From DASSQJ01 sp963773655 (lineage in GTDB: Bacteria; Actinomycetota; Actinomycetes; Actinomycetales; Dermatophilaceae), in contig CAVZBX010000003.1 in NCBI GenBank assembly GCA_963773655.1, positions 558,001 to 622,000 on the forward strand: 64,000 nt of DNA. Direction: 5' to 3'. This document shows positions 1 to 7,905 of the stretch, in pieces (within the stretch, counting starts at the first letter, position 1; the number at the start of each line of letters is the position of its first letter). Under the pieces are notes generated by a model, which was not told the DNA's origin, searched no databases, and was given only the letters and a program-made list of their open reading frames with translations. The translations under genes and the position numbers were made by a program.

Positions 1-441
1 CGTCTCGCCGCCGGTGGTGGCGACCCCGGCGGGGAGGCCCGTGCCGTCGGCCGGGCGTGGGGGCGGTCCCTGGCGCCCCGCGACGGCGGGGACGTGCCCG
101 ACGGCTCGCCCACCCGTCGGGTGGCCGCGCTCCTGGAGCGGCTCGGGTTCTCTCCGGCGACCGCCACCGACGAGGCCGACGACGAGGCCGGTGACGGCAG
201 CACCCTGCTGCTGCGCACCTGCCCGCTGCTCGAGGCGGCCCGGCGCCACCCCGAGGTGGTCTGCCAGGTGCACCACGGACTGGTCGAGGCGGCGCTGCCG
301 GCGCACCGCGGCGCCCCGGGCGTGGAGCTCCGCCCGTTCGACCGGCCGGGCGCGTGCGTGCTCCGGCTGCCCGCACGCACCGGCCCGTCGGGCGTCAGCT
401 CGGCTTCGGCGCCCCGGGACGCGCGTACCGCCACCAGGTGA
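1..441 (+). CDS. Partial SufR-like (ArsR/HTH family) transcriptional regulator, C-terminal part
   Basis: This gene is cut by the left edge; only the C-terminal part (about 146 codons) is present, in the frame that ends with TGA at 439-441. The visible part carries a C-x13-C-x30-C pattern with the segments TCPLLEAARRHPEVVC and DRPGACVLRL. The complete regulator at 3443-4198 has almost the same pattern, so the two are paralogues. In the SufR-type branch of the HTH/ArsR superfamily, conserved cysteines of this kind hold an Fe-S cluster; cluster binding here is inferred. The N-terminal DNA-binding domain lies outside the window. Its 3' end overlaps the 3' end of the convergent narK gene by 47 bp. 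The neighbourhood suggests a redox- or nitrate-related role. Confidence 0.7.
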   Translation, partial: RLAAGGGDPGGEARAVGRAWGRSLAPRDGGDVPDGSPTRRVAALLERLGFSPATATDEADDEAGDGSTLLLRTCPLLEAARRHPEVVCQVHHGLVEAALPAHRGAPGVELRPFDRPGACVLRLPARTGPSGVSSASAPRDARTATR

Positions 442-1789
442 TGGCGATGCACATCACGGCGTAGGCGATACCGATCGCGTAGAACGTCGTCGGGCTCATG
501 ATCGTCAGGCCGACGCCGAAGATGAACGGGCCGAACGCGGCGAGCGCAGCGGTCCAGCCGATGACCCCGCCGGCCTGCCGGCGCTCGAAGATCATCGGCA
601 TCTGCTTGAAGGTGGAGGCGTTCCCGATGCCCGAGAAGAGGAAGATCGCGAGCATCCCCCAGAGGAACCGCGTGAAGCCGGACTGGAGGGCCTCGGCCGA
701 GGAGGTGTCCGGCACCAGGGCCGTCATGGTGAAGGCGATCGAGCCGACGAGGCCGATGCCCGAGACGAGGGTCCAGACCGCCCCGCCCATCCGGTCGGTG
801 AGGGGGGAGAAGAGCACGCGCGCACCGGCGCCGACGAGCGCCCCGAGGAAGACGTAGCTCACCGGGTCGGGGACGTCGTACCCCGCGACGAGGATCTGGG
901 CGTCCGCTCCTGCTCCCCGGACGATGTCGGCGTTGCCGGACCCGTAGAGGTTGAGCATGAGCAGCCCGAACTGGGCGGCGAGCCCGGAGAAGGTGCCGAA
1001 GGTCATGATGTAGAGCAGCGTCATCCACCAGGTGTCCTGGTTGCGGAAGATGTCGAACTGCTGCTTGATGTTGGCCTTCACCGGCACCGACTTCAGCAGG
1101 CTCCAGGCGATCACCGCGCCGAGCACCATGAGCGGGATCCACACGAAGGCGGCGTTCTGGTACCAGACCTCCCGGGGCGGCTTGCCGGGGTTCTGGAGCT
1201 GCTGGCTGGCGCCGATGAAGCCGAGGAAGCCCAGGCCGATCAGCCACGGCGTCAGCAGCTGGACCAGCGAGACCCCGAAGTTGCCGACCCCGGCCTGGAT
1301 GCCGAGGGCGGTGCCCTGCTTGGCACGCGGGAAGAAGTAGGACGTGCTCGGCATGAACCCGGAGAACGCGCCCCCACCGACGCCGGCTAGGAAGGCGAGG
1401 GTGAGCAGCTCCCAGTAGGGAGCCGTCGGGCTCATGACGCGCACCCCCCAGCCGAGTGTGGGGAAGATGAGCAGCAGGGTGGTCAGGGTGACCATCTTCC
1501 GTGTCCCCAGGATGGGCGGGAGCACCATCCAGACGAGCCGCAGGAGACCTCCGGCGAGCCCCGGCATCGCCGCGAGCCAGTACAGCTGGTTCTTGGTGAA
1601 GTCGTAGCCGATCGCGTTCAGCTTGGGCACGATCGCGCTCGGCAGGAACCACGCGACGAACGCGAGGGTGAGGGTGAACGTCGTGATCCACAGGGTCCGC
1701 CAGGCGAGGGCCTTGTCCCAGGTCGCCTCGTTCTCCGGGTCCCAGGACTCGAGCCACTCCCCGGTGCGGGGTGTCGTGCTGCTGGACAT
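395..1789 (-). CDS. narK: NarK-type nitrate/nitrite transporter (MFS)
   Basis: A 464-residue major facilitator protein with about 12 hydrophobic segments, located in the cytoplasmic membrane. It moves nitrate in and/or nitrite out to serve the NarGHI reductase encoded nearby. The glycine-rich nitrate-signature segments are visible: GVGGGAFSGFMPSTSYFFP in the first half, AGVGNFGVSLVQ soon after, and GIGNASTFKQMPMIFE in the second half. The soluble N-terminus (SWDPENEATWDK) is typical of the NarK2 (antiporter-like) branch. It is the second gene of a two-gene minus-strand unit, 42 bp after the other narK. The ATG at 1789 is preceded by an AGGAG-like purine run. Transport direction (symport versus antiport) is inferred from family resemblance only. 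Confidence 0.9.
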   Translation of the reverse strand: MSSSTTPRTGEWLESWDPENEATWDKALAWRTLWITTFTLTLAFVAWFLPSAIVPKLNAIGYDFTKNQLYWLAAMPGLAGGLLRLVWMVLPPILGTRKMVTLTTLLLIFPTLGWGVRVMSPTAPYWELLTLAFLAGVGGGAFSGFMPSTSYFFPRAKQGTALGIQAGVGNFGVSLVQLLTPWLIGLGFLGFIGASQQLQNPGKPPREVWYQNAAFVWIPLMVLGAVIAWSLLKSVPVKANIKQQFDIFRNQDTWWMTLLYIMTFGTFSGLAAQFGLLMLNLYGSGNADIVRGAGADAQILVAGYDVPDPVSYVFLGALVGAGARVLFSPLTDRMGGAVWTLVSGIGLVGSIAFTMTALVPDTSSAEALQSGFTRFLWGMLAIFLFSGIGNASTFKQMPMIFERRQAGGVIGWTAALAAFGPFIFGVGLTIMSPTTFYAIGIAYAVMCIAITWWRYARPGAPKPS

Positions 1790-1831
1790 GCGATCTCCTT
1801 CTGCGCGGTCCGGCGGGGCGCCGGGGGGTGG

Positions 1832-3217
1832 TCAGTCGCCGACGGTGGCGGAGGCTGGCACCCGCTCGGGTGCAGGGGCCTCGACGGGGGTCTCGAGGTG
1901 ACGGGCCAGCTCGGGGGACTCGTGGTGGAGCATGTGGACGACGGTCCAGTGCATCCAGAGCGCGCACCCGGCCGTGAGCAGGAAGATGACGAAGAAGGTG
2001 CTCGTCGGGAAGCCGCTCCAGGCCTTGGTGTACGCGAACAGCGGCGGCAGGAGGAACCCGCCGAGCCCGCCCAGCATCCCGACGAGACCGCCGACCGAGC
2101 CGACGTTGTCGGGGAAGTACTCCGGGATGTGCTTGTAGACGGCGGCCTTGCCGACCCCCATCGCGCTCCCCAGGAGGAAGAGCAGGGCGGTGAACGGGAC
2201 CAGGGCCATGGTGTAGGGCAGGTGCTCGCTCAGGCTGCCGTCGGTACCCACGACGACGACGAAGCCGTTGGGCATCATCAGGATGCCGGAGACGACGAGC
2301 ATGACGCCGAGGGTCCAGTACAGGACCCGGCGGGCGCCCCAGCGGTCGGAGAACCAGCCACCGAGGGGCCGGAGCAGCGAGGCGGGGAAGATGTAGAGCG
2401 CGGTGAGGAGGCCCGCGGTCGTGAGGGAGACCCCGAAGTTGTCGATGTAGTACTTGGGGAGCCAGGCCGCGAGCGCGACGTACGCGCCGAAGAAGGCGAC
2501 GTAGTAGAGCCCGAAGCGCCACACCCGCAGCTGCTTCAGGGGCGCGAGCTGCTCAGCGAGGGACTTGCTGCCGCCCGGCTTCCGGTCGTGGCGCGGGGTG
2601 CCGAACCACAGCACCACGGCCATGACGAGGAGGAGCACCGCGTAGACCACGGGCACCAGGCGCCAGCCGCCCTCGACGGCCCCACCGAGGTAGGTGGCCC
2701 CGGCCGTGCCGGCGATGATCGGCGGGCCGATGAACTTGGTGACCGACGCGCCGACGTTGCCGGCGCCGAACAGGCCGAGCGCGAAGCCCTGGTGCTGGCG
2801 CGGCTGCCAGGCGGCGTTCCACGCGATGCCCGAGCTGAACGAGTTGCCGGCGAACCCGATGAGGAAGGCGAGCACGAGGATGAGCGCGTAGCTGTCGCTC
2901 TGGGCGACGAACCAGGCCGGCACCGCCGTGCCGACGAGCAGGAACGTCATCACCCTGCGGCCGCCGATCCGGTCGGTGACCATGCCGGCCGGCAGGCGCC
3001 ACAGCGAGCCGTTGAGCACGGCGACGGCGCTGATCCACGACAGCTGGACGTCGGTGAGCCCGAGCTCCTTCTGGATGGGCACCCCGAGGATCCCGAACAT
3101 CAGCCAGGCGGCGAACATCAGGGTGAAGGCGATGGTCGACAGCCACAGCACGCGTCCCGCCCCGGGTGGGGTGGTGGTGAGGGGCGCCGGCGCCGCGGTC
3201 GTGGTCGTCTGCGACAT
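1832..3217 (-). CDS. narK: NarK1-type nitrate transporter (MFS)
   Basis: A 461-residue major facilitator with a short Thr/Ala/Pro-rich N-terminus followed by about 12 membrane segments. The sequences WRLPAGMVTDRIGGRR (inter-helix motif) and GFAGNSFSSGIAWNAAW (nitrate signature) place it with NarK1/NasA-like nitrate-proton symporters. The neighbouring transporter looks like the NarK2 type. In some bacteria the two types are fused into one polypeptide; here they remain separate consecutive genes. It is first in the unit and diverges from the regulator-narGHJI operon across a 225-bp intergenic region. The candidate operator at 3234-3247 lies 16 bp before its ATG, overlapping a plausible -10 region (TAGGAT), so repression at the promoter is likely. 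Confidence 0.88.
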   Translation of the reverse strand: MSQTTTTAAPAPLTTTPPGAGRVLWLSTIAFTLMFAAWLMFGILGVPIQKELGLTDVQLSWISAVAVLNGSLWRLPAGMVTDRIGGRRVMTFLLVGTAVPAWFVAQSDSYALILVLAFLIGFAGNSFSSGIAWNAAWQPRQHQGFALGLFGAGNVGASVTKFIGPPIIAGTAGATYLGGAVEGGWRLVPVVYAVLLLVMAVVLWFGTPRHDRKPGGSKSLAEQLAPLKQLRVWRFGLYYVAFFGAYVALAAWLPKYYIDNFGVSLTTAGLLTALYIFPASLLRPLGGWFSDRWGARRVLYWTLGVMLVVSGILMMPNGFVVVVGTDGSLSEHLPYTMALVPFTALLFLLGSAMGVGKAAVYKHIPEYFPDNVGSVGGLVGMLGGLGGFLLPPLFAYTKAWSGFPTSTFFVIFLLTAGCALWMHWTVVHMLHHESPELARHLETPVEAPAPERVPASATVGD

Positions 3218-3233
3218 GTCCGCTCCGTTTGAA

Positions 3234-3247
3234 GGATTCTGATCCTA
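3234..3247 (-). promoter_or_regulatory. Candidate operator/-10 overlap upstream of narK (TAGGA-N5-ATCC)
   Basis: Read on the minus strand, in the direction of narK transcription, the site is TAGGATCAGAATCC, directly after an A/T-rich stretch. It contains a perfect AGGAT-N4-ATCCT inverted repeat on the plus strand (3233-3246). The same TAGGA-N5-ATCC pattern occurs in front of the divergent regulator gene at 3398-3411. Sharing between the two promoters and overlap with a -10-like hexamer suggest an operator. The bound protein is not known; the adjacent SufR-like regulator is the obvious candidate. Confidence 0.5.
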
Positions 3248-3397
3248 TTTATTGCGTCGAAGGCACGCTACACCCGTCCGCCGAGGGGGACAACTACAGT
3301 GCGTAGTTGTGACTGTCCATGCAGGTCGATGGTCATGAACGGACGCTCGCCGGGCCACCCTCGGCCCTTCCGCATGTCCGGGTGATGTGCTTATATG

Positions 3398-3411
3398 TAG
3401 GAGTCTCATCC
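3398..3411 (+). promoter_or_regulatory. Candidate operator upstream of the nar regulator (TAGGA-N5-ATCC)
   Basis: The plus-strand site TAGGAGTCTCATCC follows the A/T-rich TTATATG and lies 31 bp before the regulator start. It matches the narK-side site at the outer TAGGA and ATCC blocks in the same orientation relative to transcription. Autoregulation of the regulator-narGHJI operon is inferred. Confidence 0.5.
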
Positions 3412-3442
3412 ACTAAATTATGACCGAGGCGAGGTGGTTGCG

Positions 3443-4198
3443 ATGAGCGTGCAGGAGCACGACGCCGCCGCCCTCATGGCCTCGCCCGTCCGGCGCTCCC
3501 TCGTCGAGGCCCTGGGGCAGCGGGCGCGGGAGGTGTCCGACGACCCGGGCCTGACGACGGCCGACCTGGCACCGCTCGTGGGCCTGCACGTCACGACGGT
3601 GCGCTTCCACCTCGACCAGCTCGTGGCCGCGGGGGTGCTCCGTTCGCAGTTCCGCCGGCGCCCCGGTGCGGGCCGCCCGCGCAAGGAGTACCTGCTGGCC
3701 CGGCGCCCACGGCCGGGCGCCTCGGCGGACCCCCTCCACCTGCTCACCCAGCTCCTCGCCGAGGCGATGACCGCATCCGTCGGCGGTGAGTCACTGACGC
3801 CCGTGGAGGCCGGGCGCCGGTGGGCGCGCCAGCACCTGCCCGCCGCCGCCGACCGGTCGCCGGCCGAGACAGCCGGCACCTGGCTCGCTAGGGTCGGAGA
3901 GATGATCGACGTCCTCGAGGACTGGGGTTACCAACCGGAGCTGTCGACCTCCGACGGTGGCCGGGTGGCCCGGGTCGAGCTGTCCGACTGCCCGTTCCTG
4001 GACCTGGCCCGCGACAACGAGGCGGTCGTGTGCGGCGTGCACCAGGGGCTGATCGCCGAGTCGATGCGCCAGTTCGGCGAGACCGAGACCGAGGTCGTCC
4101 TCGAGCCCTTCGTCACCGAGAACCGCTGCCGGGCCCACCTCCGGACCCGCGCGGCGTTCCGCACCGCCCGGACCACCCCCACCGAGGAGCACGAATGA
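3443..4198 (+). CDS. SufR-like HTH transcriptional regulator, first gene of the nar operon
   Basis: A 251-residue regulator. The N-terminal third is a winged helix-turn-helix (LTTADLAPLVGLHVTTVRFH, then a wing with RRRPGAGRPRKEY). The C-terminal third holds Cys183, Cys197 and Cys229 (DCPFLDLARDNEAVVC and ENRCRAHL), the SufR-style arrangement used elsewhere to bind an Fe-S cluster. I prefer the ATG at 3443 over the in-frame GTG at 3434 because a GAGGCGAGGTGG ribosome-binding region sits just before it. The stop overlaps the narG start by 4 bp (ATGA), so it is translationally coupled to the nitrate reductase genes. It probably controls nar expression in response to oxygen, nitric oxide or Fe-S status. 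That role is inferred from context; the family also includes suf-operon repressors. Confidence 0.82.
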   Translation: MSVQEHDAAALMASPVRRSLVEALGQRAREVSDDPGLTTADLAPLVGLHVTTVRFHLDQLVAAGVLRSQFRRRPGAGRPRKEYLLARRPRPGASADPLHLLTQLLAEAMTASVGGESLTPVEAGRRWARQHLPAAADRSPAETAGTWLARVGEMIDVLEDWGYQPELSTSDGGRVARVELSDCPFLDLARDNEAVVCGVHQGLIAESMRQFGETETEVVLEPFVTENRCRAHLRTRAAFRTARTTPTEEHE

Positions 4199-7100
4199 GC
4201 ACCGCAGGACTCGACGGACCCCTGACCGAGGCACTCGTCGGCACCCGTCGCTTCTTCACCTCGGGCGAGGTCTCGCCCGACCGCCGGGCCCTGCACCGCA
4301 GCGGGGGCCGCGCGGGGGACTCCTTCTACCGGGACCGGTGGTCGCACGACAAGGTGGTGCGCAGCACCCACGGCGTCAACTGCACCGGCTCCTGCTCGTG
4401 GAAGGTGTACGTCAAGGACGGCATCATCACGTGGGAGGCCCAGCAGACCGACTACCCGTCGACCGGTGCCGACCGGCCGGAGTACGAGCCGCGAGGGTGC
4501 CCCCGCGGGGCGGCGTTCAGCTGGTACACCTACTCGCCGACCCGGGTCCGCTACCCCTACGTCCGCGGGGTCCTGCTCGAGATGTTCCGTGAGGCCAAGC
4601 AGGCCGTCGGCGGCGACCCCGTGGTCGCGTGGGCCTCCATCGTCCAGGACCCCGAGAGGGCGCGGCGGTACAAGTCGGCCCGCGGCAAGGGAGGGCTGGT
4701 GCGCTCGACGTGGGACGAGGTCGTCGAGATCGTCGCCGCCGCGCACGTCTACACCGTCAAGCGGTGGGGGCCGGACCGGATCGCCGGGTTCTCGCCGATC
4801 CCCGCGATGTCACCGGTGTCGTACGCCTCCGGGGCGCGCTTCCTCGAGCTCATCGGCGCCCCGATGCTCTCCTTCTACGACTGGTACGCCGACCTGCCCA
4901 ACGCGTCGCCGCAGATGTTCGGCGACCAGACCGACGTGCCGGAGTCGGGGGACTGGTGGGACGCCGGCTACCTCGTCATGTGGGGCTCCAACGTCCCGAT
5001 GACCCGCACTCCGGACGCCCACTGGATGACCGAGGCGCGCTACCGCGGCCAGAAGGTCGTCGCCGTGGCCCCCGACTACGCCGAGAACGTCAAGTTCGCC
5101 GACGAGTGGGTGCCGGCCCAGCCCGGCACCGACGGCGCGCTCGCGCTCGCCCTCGGGCACGTCGTGCTCAAGGAGTACTTCGTCGACCGGCAGGTGCCGT
5201 TCTTCACCGAGTACAACCAGCGGTACACCGACCTGCCCTTCCTCGTCGCCCTCGACGAGGACCCGGACCCCGCTGCCGCAGAGGGGGCCACGGGCTACCG
5301 CCCGGGCAAGTACGTCGTCGCCGGCGACCTCGACCTCCCCGCGAGCAGCTCCGAGAACGCCATGTGGAAGCCGGTGGTCCTCGACGGACGCACCGGCGAG
5401 GTGGCCGTGCCCAACGGGTCGGTCGGCTTCCGGTACGGCGAGGAGGGGTGGGGGAAGTGGAACCTCGACCTCGAGGGCATCGAGCCCGTGCTCACCCTCC
5501 ACGACCCGACCGCCGAGTCCGTGCGCGTCGTCCTGCCCCGGTTCGACACCGCTGACGGACGGGTCGAGCACGTCGTCCGCGGGGTCCCGGCGCGCCGCGT
5601 CGGCGGTCGGCTCGTCACGACGGTCCTCGACCTCATGCTCGCCCAGTACGGCGTCCACCGCGAGGGACTGCCCGGCACCTGGCCGACCGGGTTCGACGAC
5701 CCGTCGACCCCGGCCACCCCGGCGTGGCAGGAGGAGATCACCAGCGTCCCCGCCGAGCAGGTGGTCCGGCTCGCCCGCGAGTGGGCGCAGAACGCGATCG
5801 ACACCGAGGGCCGCGGGATGATCCTCCTCGGCGCCGGGACCAACCACTGGTTCCACTCCGACCAGATCTACCGGGCGATCCTGGTCCTCACCTCGATCAC
5901 CGGCTGCCAGGGACGCAACGGAGGCGGCTGGGCGCACTACGTCGGGCAGGAGAAGATCCGGCCGATCATGGGCTTCCAGCACCTGGCCTTCGCCCTCGAC
6001 TGGCACCGCCCGCCGAGGCACATGAACCAGACCGCCTACTGGTACGTCAACACCAGCCAGTACCGGTACGACACCTTCACCGCCGACGAGATCGACGCCG
6101 GCACAGGGGTGTTCACCGGCAAGGGTGTGATGGACCTGCTCGCGCAGTCCGTGCGCCTCGGCTGGACCCCGAGCTACCCGACGTTCAACCGCAGCAGCCT
6201 GGTCCTCGCCGACGAGGCCGAGGCCGCCGGGATGGAGCCCGCCGCCTACGTCGTCGACCAGCTGCGTTCCGGTGCCCTGAGGTTCGCCATCGAGGACCCG
6301 GAGGCCGAGGAGAACTTCCCCCGTGTCCTCAGCCTCTGGCGGGCGAACCTCCTCGGCTCGAGCGCCAAGGGCAACGAGTACTTCCTCAGGCACCTCCTCG
6401 GCACCGACAGTGCGGTGACCGCGCAGGAGGCGCCGCCGGAGAAGCGTCCGCAGGGCATCGAGTGGCCCGAGGCGGTGCCCGAGGGCAAGCTCGACCTGCT
6501 CATGACGATCGACTTCCGGATGACGAGCAGCACCCTGCTCTCCGACGTCGTCCTGCCGGCCGCCACGTGGTACGAGAAGCACGACCTCAACACCACGGAC
6601 ATGCACCCGTTCGTGCACTCCTTCAACCCGGCGATCGCCCCGCCGTGGCAGTCGAAGACGGACTGGGAGGCGTGGAAGGCCGTCGCGAAGCGGTTCTCCG
6701 AGCTCGCCGTCGAGCACCTCGGCACCCGCCGCGACGTCGTCGCCAAGCCGCTGTGGCACGACACCCCCGAGGCCCTGGCCACCGTCCACGGAGTCGTCCG
6801 GGACTGGCGCACCGGCGAGGTCGACCCGGTGCCGGGGACGACCCTGCCCGTGCTCGCAGTGGCCGAGCGCGACTACACCGCGGTCCACGACAAGATGACG
6901 TCGATCGGCCCGCTCCTGGAGAAGGTGGGGATGCTCACCAAGGGCGTCCCGTACGAGGTGGGGCGGGAGGTCGGCATCCTCCGGCAGCGCAACGGCGTCA
7001 CCCGCGGGGGAGCCGGCGACGGCCAGCCGCGGCTGGAGACCGACATCCACGTCGCCGACGCGATGCTCCACCTGTCCGGCGTCTCGAACGGACACCTCGC

Positions 7101-7905
7101 CACCCAGGGCTTCCGGAACGTGGAGAAGCGCACCGGCACGCAGCTGGCCGACCTCGCCGCCGAGCACGAGGGCAAGCAGATCACCTTCGCCGACACCCAG
7201 GTCGCACCGGTGCCGGTCATCACCTCGCCGGAGTGGTCGGGCTCGGAGTCCGGTGGACGCAGGTACGCCCCGTTCACGATCAACATCGAGCGGCTCAAGC
7301 CCTTCCACACCCTCACCGGCCGGCAGCAGTTCTACCTCGACCACGACTGGGTGCTCGGCATGGGGGAGGCCCTGCCGGTCTACCGGCCGCCGCTCAACAT
7401 GACCCAGCTCTTCGGCGAGGCGCCCATCGGGCAGCACGACGAGCTCGGGGTCTCGGTGCGGTACCTGACCCCGCACAACAAGTGGTCGATCCACTCCGAG
7501 TACCAGGACAACCTCTTCATGCTCAGCCTCTCGCGGGGCGGCCAGACGATCTGGATGTCCGACCGCGACGCCGAGAAGATCGGGGTGCGGGACAACGACT
7601 GGATCGAGGCGGTCAACCGCAACGGCGTCGTCGCGGCCCGCGCCGTCGTGTCGCACCGGATGCCCGAGGGCACGGTGTACATGCACCACGCGCAGGACCG
7701 GCTCATCGACGTGCCGCTCACCGAGCGCGACGGAAAGCGGGGCGGCATCCACAACTCGCTGACCCGCATCCTCATCAAGCCGAGCCACATCATCGGCGGC
7801 TACGCCCAGCTCGCGTACTTCTTCAACTACATCGGCCCGACGGGCAACAACCGCGACGAGGTGACGACGATCCGTCGCCGCACCGACCAGGAGGTCCAGT
7901 ACTGA
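4195..7905 (+). CDS. narG: Respiratory nitrate reductase alpha subunit NarG
   Basis: The catalytic molybdenum subunit (1,236 residues, normal length) of the membrane-bound nitrate reductase, which reduces nitrate to nitrite with quinol electrons on the cytoplasmic side. The FS0 iron-sulfur ligands are present as His59, Cys63, Cys67 and Cys102, with the NarG spacing H-x3-C-x3-C-x34-C. The conserved segment GDQTDVPESGDWW, in the region that supplies the Mo-ligating aspartate of NarG, follows. The C-terminal molybdopterin-dinucleotide-binding region (LTPHNKWSIHSEYQDN) is intact. The ATG at 4195 overlaps the regulator stop; longer upstream starts would run through that gene. No Tat signal is present, as expected for NarG. 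It is followed by narH with a 1-bp overlap. Confidence 0.97.
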   Translation: MSTAGLDGPLTEALVGTRRFFTSGEVSPDRRALHRSGGRAGDSFYRDRWSHDKVVRSTHGVNCTGSCSWKVYVKDGIITWEAQQTDYPSTGADRPEYEPRGCPRGAAFSWYTYSPTRVRYPYVRGVLLEMFREAKQAVGGDPVVAWASIVQDPERARRYKSARGKGGLVRSTWDEVVEIVAAAHVYTVKRWGPDRIAGFSPIPAMSPVSYASGARFLELIGAPMLSFYDWYADLPNASPQMFGDQTDVPESGDWWDAGYLVMWGSNVPMTRTPDAHWMTEARYRGQKVVAVAPDYAENVKFADEWVPAQPGTDGALALALGHVVLKEYFVDRQVPFFTEYNQRYTDLPFLVALDEDPDPAAAEGATGYRPGKYVVAGDLDLPASSSENAMWKPVVLDGRTGEVAVPNGSVGFRYGEEGWGKWNLDLEGIEPVLTLHDPTAESVRVVLPRFDTADGRVEHVVRGVPARRVGGRLVTTVLDLMLAQYGVHREGLPGTWPTGFDDPSTPATPAWQEEITSVPAEQVVRLAREWAQNAIDTEGRGMILLGAGTNHWFHSDQIYRAILVLTSITGCQGRNGGGWAHYVGQEKIRPIMGFQHLAFALDWHRPPRHMNQTAYWYVNTSQYRYDTFTADEIDAGTGVFTGKGVMDLLAQSVRLGWTPSYPTFNRSSLVLADEAEAAGMEPAAYVVDQLRSGALRFAIEDPEAEENFPRVLSLWRANLLGSSAKGNEYFLRHLLGTDSAVTAQEAPPEKRPQGIEWPEAVPEGKLDLLMTIDFRMTSSTLLSDVVLPAATWYEKHDLNTTDMHPFVHSFNPAIAPPWQSKTDWEAWKAVAKRFSELAVEHLGTRRDVVAKPLWHDTPEALATVHGVVRDWRTGEVDPVPGTTLPVLAVAERDYTAVHDKMTSIGPLLEKVGMLTKGVPYEVGREVGILRQRNGVTRGGAGDGQPRLETDIHVADAMLHLSGVSNGHLATQGFRNVEKRTGTQLADLAAEHEGKQITFADTQVAPVPVITSPEWSGSESGGRRYAPFTINIERLKPFHTLTGRQQFYLDHDWVLGMGEALPVYRPPLNMTQLFGEAPIGQHDELGVSVRYLTPHNKWSIHSEYQDNLFMLSLSRGGQTIWMSDRDAEKIGVRDNDWIEAVNRNGVVAARAVVSHRMPEGTVYMHHAQDRLIDVPLTERDGKRGGIHNSLTRILIKPSHIIGGYAQLAYFFNYIGPTGNNRDEVTTIRRRTDQEVQY

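Noticed and set aside
4810..7788. A 992-codon minus-strand open frame inside narG
   Set aside because: It is an antisense shadow of narG in G+C-rich DNA: Arg/Val/Asp/Gly-rich with no domain. narG itself has all its conserved ligands.
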